From Gentiana macrophylla (taxonomy: Eukaryota > Streptophyta > Magnoliopsida > Gentianales > Gentianaceae): 64,000 nucleotides of DNA. Where the stretch lies: assembly GCA_026214975.1 (NCBI GenBank), contig CM047809.1:24526241-24590240 (forward strand), in the 5' to 3' direction. Both the position numbers and the translations under genes were made by a program. How positions within the stretch are numbered: the first letter of the stretch is position 1; every line of letters starts with the position of its first letter. Shown here piece by piece: positions 58,341 through 64,000 of the stretch. A model generated the notes under the pieces. It did not search any database. It saw nothing but the letters and a program-made list of their open reading frames with translations, and was not told where the DNA came from.

Positions 58341-59220
58341 ATAGGGAAATTTTGACATATACTCCTTCTCATCTGCTAACTATGAAGCATAAACAGACAA
58401 ATGAATATTAGATGCCATAGGAGTATCTGTTGGTTTTTCAGTAGACATGCCAAATATGACCAATATCTTCTGTATATAACCCTGCTGAGCCAAGAACAAC
58501 TTCTTTTGACTCCTATCTCTCCAGATCTCCATCCCCAAAATCTTTTTGTCTGCACCCAAATATTTAATTTCAAACTCAGCACTGCGAAGTTTCTTCAGAT
58601 TTTGAATATCAGACTTCTTTTCAGCATCTATCAACATATCATCCACATACAGGACAAGATAGATATGTGATCCATCTCTCAGCTGACTATGATACACACA
58701 ATAGTCATATGGACACCTGTCATAACCCAGCTGGATCATGTAACTGTCAAACCTTTTATACCACTGTCTAAGAGTTGCTTCAGTCCATACAAGGACATTT
58801 TCAACTTGAACACTAAATCTTCCTTGCCAGGAACTTGAAAACCCTTTGGCTGAGTCATGTATATCTCCTTATCTACCTCACCATGTCGAAAGGCTGTATT
58901 CACATCAAACTTCTCAAGTTCAAGATCCTACTGTGCCACCATTTCTAGTAACACTGTGATTGAAGCGTGTCTGACCACTGGTGAGAATATCTCAACAAAG
59001 TCTACTCCTTTTTCTAATTGAACCGTCTTGCAACCAAACGTGCCTTATACTTGACCCCTTCTATCTCAGTCATTCCTTCCTTCTTTTTGAAGATCCACTT
59101 GCAAGTAACAACTCTCCTATCAGTTGGATGTTTAACTAGATCCCAAGTCTGATTCTTCAATAATGACTCCATTTCATCTCCCATGGCAGCATGCCATTTA
59201 GATGCTTCAGAACATGTCAC
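58341..59220 (-). pseudogene. pol: Reverse transcriptase of copia C
   Basis: Frames 59220-59014 (EASKWHAAMGDEMESLLKNQTWDLV, CKWIFKKKEG, KARLVARRFN) and 58739-58380 (CPYDYCVYHSQL, catalytic YVDDMLIDA, IKYLGADKKILGMEIWRDRS). The part in between (58740-59013), with the palm blocks, carries stops; its counterpart in the relative at 62948 is largely open. The YVDD catalytic pair is intact. Confidence 0.85.
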
Positions 59221-59361
59221 TGTTTCTCAAAAAGTAGAAAGTTCAAAACCATCAACTTCTTCTGCAACTTGAAGTGCATATCCAACCATAACATAAAAAA
59301 CAAACCACTTGAGAGGTACCCCAACATTTGATTTTCTAGCCCTGCTGACGGCTATACTCTG

Positions 59362-60426
59362 CTAACCAATGTTCCTTGTTTGATGCTCTGCTGATCCTTG
59401 TTCAGCAGACTGTCTTGGATCAGACTCTGGTTCAGCAACCAGATCAGATGAGTGCTGACTTGGATCAGCTAATTGTTGCATATCAGCTGACACCACTTGA
59501 ATCTCCACCTGTTTCTCAGTCCTCTCAGATTTAGCACAGGTTTCAGATTCAGCAGACCTCCCCACTGATGAGTTTATCATAAAATATTCATCAAAGACCA
59601 CATCTCTACTGAGTATGACCCTGGGCTCTGCTGATGACCAAATTCTATAACCCTTAACTCCATCACCATACCCCACAAACACACCTTTCTTGGCTCTTTG
59701 TTCCAGCTCCCCTACATTCACATGATAGTAAACTGTGATTCCAAAAACCCTTCGAAATGAGTAGTCAGCAGGCTTGACTGAACACATCTCAAATGGTGTC
59801 TTGAGATTGATCCCTGTGTGAGGACTCCTGTTGATTAAGTATCATGATGAGGTTACAACCTCTGCCCAAAATCTTCTTGATAAACAAGTATTAGAGAGCA
59901 TACATCTTGACCTCTACAGAAGATTTTGATTCATCCTTTCAGCTACACCATTCTGTTGAGGTGTATTCCTGACTGTATGATGTCTGGAAATACCCTCATC
60001 CTTGCATAATGTATCAAACTCTGACCAGCAGAATTCCAGACCATTATCTGTTCTGAGCCTTTTGATTTTCTTGCCTGTCTGATTTTCTACTAGAGCCTTC
60101 CACTGCTTGAAATTGTTGAATGCCTCACTTTTGTGTTTCATCATCACCACCCAAGTCATTATTGAATAGTCATCTATGAATGATACAAAATATTTGTGAC
60201 CACGAAATGATTCCACCTTTGATGGACCCCAGCAATCAGACTGGATATAATCAAGTGATGCCTTTGTACTGTGTATACCTGCTGAGAACTTGCTTCTACG
60301 TAGCTTCCTAAACACACAGTGCTCATAAAAGTATAGATTCTGGACCTTATATTGCCCAAGAAAACCTGCTGAAGGAAGGACTTGCATTCCTCTTTCACTC
60401 ATATGACCAAGTCTCATGTGCCACAA
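59362..60426 (-). pseudogene. pol: Integrase of copia C
   Basis: Frame 60426-59914: zinc-binding MWHMRLGHMSERGM, with FYEHCVFRK in place of the usual FCEHC (the first Cys is Tyr as written), core DCWGPS (first Asp), RLRTDNGLEF (second Asp) and NTPQQNGVAERMN (Glu). The catalytic triad is present. A stop region at 59890-59915 is followed by frame 59787-59362: VFGITVYYHV, GVFVGYGDGVKGYRIW, a linker rich in SAE/SAD words. The damaged HHCC region and the break make function unlikely. Confidence 0.9.
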
Positions 60427-60678
60427 TTGAGTCTGCTATGACTAATGAACAACATAGCCAGATATGGTAGAGCCTTGTAATATATACAAGGTTCCCTTCT
60501 TAATACCTTTGAGGACCACAGCTGAATCTTTGAAGACATTCAGCTCTCCACCTTCTCCCTTGAAATTGAACCCCTTGTTGTCCGGTAGACTAAGAGATAC
60601 AAAATTTTTGGTCATCTGTGGAACATGTCTAACATCTTTCAGTGTGCAGAATCTACCATCTTCTGTCCTTAACTTGAC

Positions 60679-60879
60679 TTAGTCAATTCCCACTATCTTG
60701 CAGACCTTGCTGTTTGCCATAGAAATATGACCACCATCTATCTGATCATAAGTTGAAAACCACTCCCTGTGTGGACAAATATGATAGGATGCTCCAGAAT
60801 CTAGGATCCAAACATCAGCCTGGTGTGCTGAATCCCCAGCAACTAGAACCAGATCCTCATTAGAATGCTCAGCAGCCAC
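60679..60879 (-). pseudogene. pol: Protease of copia C
   Basis: Active-site motif VWILDSGASYHICPH at about 60805-60765, then WFSTYDQ and the ISMANSKVCKIVG block. This is the standard copia aspartic protease order. The next region to 60427 (GQVPQMTKNFVSLSLLD-type) has frame breaks. Confidence 0.85.
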
Positions 60880-61613
60880 AGCTGTTGTGCTAGAAGTGCT
60901 CTCTTGCTGCCTTTTCTTCTTTGTACAATTGGACTTCCAATTCCCCGGCTCTTTACAGTAATTACAGACATCTGTGGCTTCAGGACCTTTGGACTTCTTG
61001 GATTTCTTGACTGTTGCTGACTACTAGTCCAGTAGCCTGATTCTCTATCCCTGCTTCCTTGTGTCTTAGCTCCCTGGCATGTAAAGGCTATCCTCACATC
61101 CTCTAAAACCACAGTTACTTTCCCAACTATGAACGATTGCACAAAGTTTTCTTATGAACTTGGTAATGACACCAACATGATTAGTGTTACATTTTCATCT
61201 TCAACTTCAATTTTATCATCAATATTCCAAAGATCAAGTAATATTATGTTCAGCTGATCGAGATGTTCCCTCAGCAGACCTCCATCATGCATCCTCAGAC
61301 TAAACAGTCTCTGCTACAGCAACAACATGTTGGTTAATAACTTAGTCATATACAGGCTTTCAAGGTTTGCCCACAACTTGGCAGCAGTGTCTTCCTCAGC
61401 AACTTCAGTGATAATATAATCAGATAAGCACAACATGATGGTTGAATATGCTTTCTCTTCTAGACTGGCAGAATCTGCTGAACTGGCATCTCCTTTACAA
61501 GATAAAGGAGTCCATAATCCTTGTTGTTTTAACAAGGCCCGCATCTTGATTTACCACAGACTAAAACTGTTTCTTCTTGTAAATTTGTCAATTTTTACGT
61601 TAACTGCAGACAT
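60843..61613 (-). pseudogene. gag: Gag of copia C
   Basis: ATG at 61613, 117 bp from the 5' LTR. N-terminus with SLW, a TAA stop, then IKMRALLKQQGLW (a usual copia Gag KIKMRALLVQQGL block). Frame 61544-61314 continues AYSTIMLCLSDYIITEVAEEDTAAKLWANLESLYMTK. Frame breaks follow, and the zinc knuckle near 60975-60935 reads CNYCKEPGNWKSNC, where the usual His is Asn, so zinc binding would be lost. Confidence 0.85.
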
Positions 61614-61717
61614 CTTTCTTGCCAAAGATCACAACTTTTATCACAGTGTCCTAGCACCGGTGAAGGTCTTGGTGAAGATAAAGGTTGTCCGTATAGATGA
61701 TTCCCAGAACCTACGCT

Positions 61718-61729
61718 CCGATACCAGTT
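61718..61729 (-). other. Primer-binding site of copia C
   Basis: Minus-strand ACTGGTATCGGAGCG after the LTR end TTATAACA; initiator-tRNA-Met type. Confidence 0.85.
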
Positions 61730-62237
61730 TGTTATAACAGGATAGGCAATCCAGATGCAAGATAGATAATTAACAGATGCAATAACAGTAATAATTAACA
61801 GAAATAACATAAACAAGAAGAACACAGGATTTAACATGGTTTCCGGCGTTGTGCCGACTACTCCACGGACAGAAAAGAGATATTTTATTATGCACTGAAT
61901 TTCAGACGGATTACACACATTACAATGATCATTACAGTTTGTATTTATAGGCATATATCCCTAAACCATAACCGCCAAGAATCTTTGTCGGATTGCCATA
62001 AATTCCCTAGATGTTGAATCACTCTACTGATCCAACTCAGCTGATCATTGCCCAGATGTAGAACTCAGTTGTACCCAAAACCTTAGCAGACCCTCAGCAG
62101 ACTGCTGACTCCAGAAGAAACTCAACAGACTTCCCAGCTGACTTTCGCAGACTTGGATACACTTCTCAGCAGACCATCACTCTGCTGATAACCAGATTAG
62201 TTCTACCAGCTGTAGAATTTAAGTCACTTTGCTGACA
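61730..62237 (-). repeat. 5' LTR of copia C (intact)
   Basis: 508 bp. It contains the uninterrupted target sequence (GTAGAACTCAG) of the LARD, which proves that insertion. TATA-like CTATAAATA at 61942-61950 (minus). Confidence 0.95.
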
Positions 62238-62343
62238 TGTGGCCGTTGAACTTCTCCGGTTTTTCATGGTGAGACGAACTCGTTCCTTGCACAACAACAG
62301 GTTGCACAAAAGACAAATGAGTTGTTTCCAATATTCCTTCCAT
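62238..62343 (-). pseudogene. gag: Gag N-terminus of copia D
   Basis: ATG at 62343 starts a frame ending KPEKFNGH at the junction with the copia C LTR. The next codons (NFKRW) are at 50049, on the other side of copia C. Confidence 0.85.
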
Positions 62344-62947
62344 TTCTGTTTATAAACAGAAGATCAACAATCAAAGTTGCAAATCAGACTCTGTTATGCA
62401 CACTTTTCCCGATATTGGTATATCGCAATTTTAATAATTCAGGAACATTTTAAACACATATGATGAACATTTTTGTAATCTACAACACCAAATAAAAAAA
62501 TTTCATTCTTTAACTTTTCAGAAATGAATGAGTATTTAGAAATTATTTTGGACTACAACACAAGGTAGACAATTTTTCCAATTTTTCAAAAAGTCGTGAC
62601 TATATTTATATTTTTCGGCACAACAATTTTTTCAACCAAATTGCAGATTTTTGTTACAAGTGAACTATACTCACATACTTGTAGCATAATATTAATACGA
62701 AAATCATGTTTTTTACATAATTTTTCAAAAGGTATACAAGGCAACAAGTGTATTTTTACACAAAAGTATCCTATTTTCCCACAATTTCATGTTGCAGTTT
62801 TTTTCTAATAGTCATTTCACATCTCCATAATTGATACCAACATATCTTAGATGATGTTTAAGATCGCACACATCATGTAAAATAAATTTATCTAAAGATT
62901 TGAACATAAGCATGTTGTTGTACCACATTTAACTAATAAGCTTCCGG
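62344..62947. other. AT-rich leader or flank, no gene
   Basis: Upstream of the copia D gag, so a leader and 5' LTR are expected, but no sequence like 47193-48001 is found. A GTTGGTATCA-like word on the minus strand near 62838-62850 is a weak primer-site candidate. Homology to copia E begins at about 62948. Confidence 0.5.
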
Positions 62948-64000
62948 TTAAACATAAGGAACTTTTGACATATACTCCTTCTCCTCTACTGACTGTGAAG
63001 CATAAACAGACAAATGAATATTATATGCCATATGAGTATCTATTGGTTTTTCTGCAGACATGCCAAATCTGACCACTATCTTCTGCTGAGACAAGAACAA
63101 CTTCTTTTGACTCCTATCTCTCCAGATCTCCATCCCCAAAATCTTTTTGACAGCACCCAAATATTTCATTTCAAACTCAGCACTGAGAAGTTTCTTCAGA
63201 TTTTGAATATCAAACTTCTTTTCAGCAGCTATCAACATATCATCCACATACAGGACAAGATAGATATGTGATCCATCTCTCAGCTGACTATGATACATAC
63301 AATAGTCATATGGACACCTGTTATAACCCATCCGGATCATGTAACTGTCAAACCTTTTATACCACTGTCTAAGAGCTTGCTTCAGTCCATACAAGGACAT
63401 TTTCAAGTTGAACACAAAATCTTCCATTCCAGGAACTTGAAAACCTTTTGGCTGAGTCATGTATATCTCCTTATCTACCACACCATGTCGAAAGGTTGTA
63501 TTCACATCTAACTGCTCAAGTTCAAGATCCTGCTGTGCCAACATTGATAGTAACACTCTGATTGAAGCGTGTAAGACCACTGGTGAGAATATCTCATCAA
63601 AGTCTACTCCTTCTTTCTAACTGAACCGTCTTGCATCCAAACGTGCCTTATACTTGACCCCTTCTGCCTCAGTCATTCCTTCCTTCTTTTTGAAGATCCA
63701 CTTGCAAGTAACAACTCTACTATCAGTTGGATGTTTAAGTAGATCCCAAGTCGGATTCTTCAATAATGACTCCATTTCATCTCCTATGGCAGCATGCCAT
63801 TGAGATGCTTCAGAACATGTCACTGCTTCCCTATAAGTAGAAGGTTCAAAACCATCCACTTCTTCTGCAACTTGTAGTGCATATCCAACCATATCATCAA
63901 AAACATACCCCTTGAGAGGTACCCCAACATTTGATCTTCTAGCCCAGCTGATGGCTATACTCTGCTGACCAATGTTCCTTGTTTGATGCTCACGATCCTT
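62948..64000 (-). pseudogene. pol: RT fragment of a copia C relative (element E), runs off the window
   Basis: Frames 63892-63617 and 63580-62948 are in the same phase, separated by one TAG stop. Blocks: CSEASQWHAAIGDEMESLL, CKWIFKKKEGMTEAEG, then LDVNTTFRHGVVDKEIYM, SLYGLKQALRQW, catalytic YVDDMLIAA and LGAVKKILGMEIWRDRS. Very close to copia C (58341-59220). The sequence 5' of 63892 also continues openly to the window edge. It ends abruptly at about 62948 inside the RT/RNase H connection, where copia D sequence begins. All RT catalytic residues are intact. Confidence 0.9.

Larger units (their letters stand above)
50050..62237 (-). mobile_element. Copia element C (Tork-like), interrupted by a LARD
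   Basis: Minus-strand element, 5.2 kb without the LARD. The LTRs are 508 bp each (net). In order: primer site, gag, protease, integrase, RT, RNase H, polypurine tract, 3' LTR. LTR ends are TGTCAGC...TTATAACA. It sits inside the gag of copia D. The RT and RNase H style fits the Tork (Tnt1-like) lineage; that is inference. There is much coding decay. Confidence 0.9.
47193..62343 (-). mobile_element. Copia element D, split by copia C and decayed
   Basis: Minus-strand remains of one copia element: 3' LTR 47193-48001, RNase H and integrase scraps 48545-49260, Gag 49501-50049 continuing at 62238-62343. The two Gag parts join across copia C at the same codon of the conserved KPEKFNGHNFKRW region, and the decayed target duplication is CCACA against GCATA. 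The 5' LTR is not recognisable. Confidence 0.8.

Noticed and set aside
1..64000. CRISPR arrays, operons, ribosome binding sites, phage or plasmid systems
   Set aside because: The content is eukaryotic retrotransposons; no such structure is seen on either strand.

Overview
This window is plant nuclear DNA. The evidence is stacked plant-type Ty1/copia and Ty3/gypsy LTR retrotransposons, L1-type LINE remnants and a tRNA-derived SINE. No cellular protein gene, rRNA or tRNA gene could be supported. The high AT content and low gene density fit pericentromeric or other heterochromatic DNA, probably of a eudicot; the species cannot be told from this sequence.

Layout. 1-4506: non-coding LTR-like DNA, with pieces of a minus-strand LINE caught between LTR fragments. 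4507-23194: a large minus-strand Sirevirus-type copia element (13.8 kb without its insert) inside the LINE reverse-transcriptase region. It has 1.7 kb LTRs, gag, protease, integrase, RT, RNase H and a long extra env-like region. A young plus-strand copia element (6149-11033) sits inside its 3' LTR. 23195-24420: the 5' part of the same LINE. 25265-26555: the 3' end of another LINE on the plus strand. 26659-26850: a gypsy integrase scrap. 27323-33884: a nearly complete minus-strand copia element with 190-bp LTRs, carrying a gypsy-like solo LTR (29258-30775) in its integrase-RT linker. 33885-38804: AT-rich DNA with a tandem duplication, a TA microsatellite, a LINE scrap and a SINE with a perfect 16-bp target-site duplication. 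38805-46946: a degenerate plus-strand copia element holding a 2.28 kb gypsy-like solo LTR (41666-43943). 47193-62343: a degenerate minus-strand copia element whose gag is split by a second copia element (50050-62237). That second element's 3' LTR is in turn split by a non-coding gypsy-type LARD (50386-57352). 62948-64000: a truncated relative of the second copia element.

The genes do not work together as a cellular system. Each is one element's gag-pol: capsid-like Gag, aspartic protease, integrase, reverse transcriptase and RNase H, flanked by LTRs with a tRNA-type primer site and a polypurine tract. Target-site duplications and rejoined reading frames give the order: LINE, then Sirevirus, then young copia; and copia D, then copia C, then LARD. 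No LTR element has a fully open polyprotein. Many apparent frameshifts fall at CAG/CTG words replaced by CGA/TCGA-like words, in LTR pairs as well as coding sequence. This suggests a context-dependent sequencing or assembly error, so the degree of gene decay is probably overstated.
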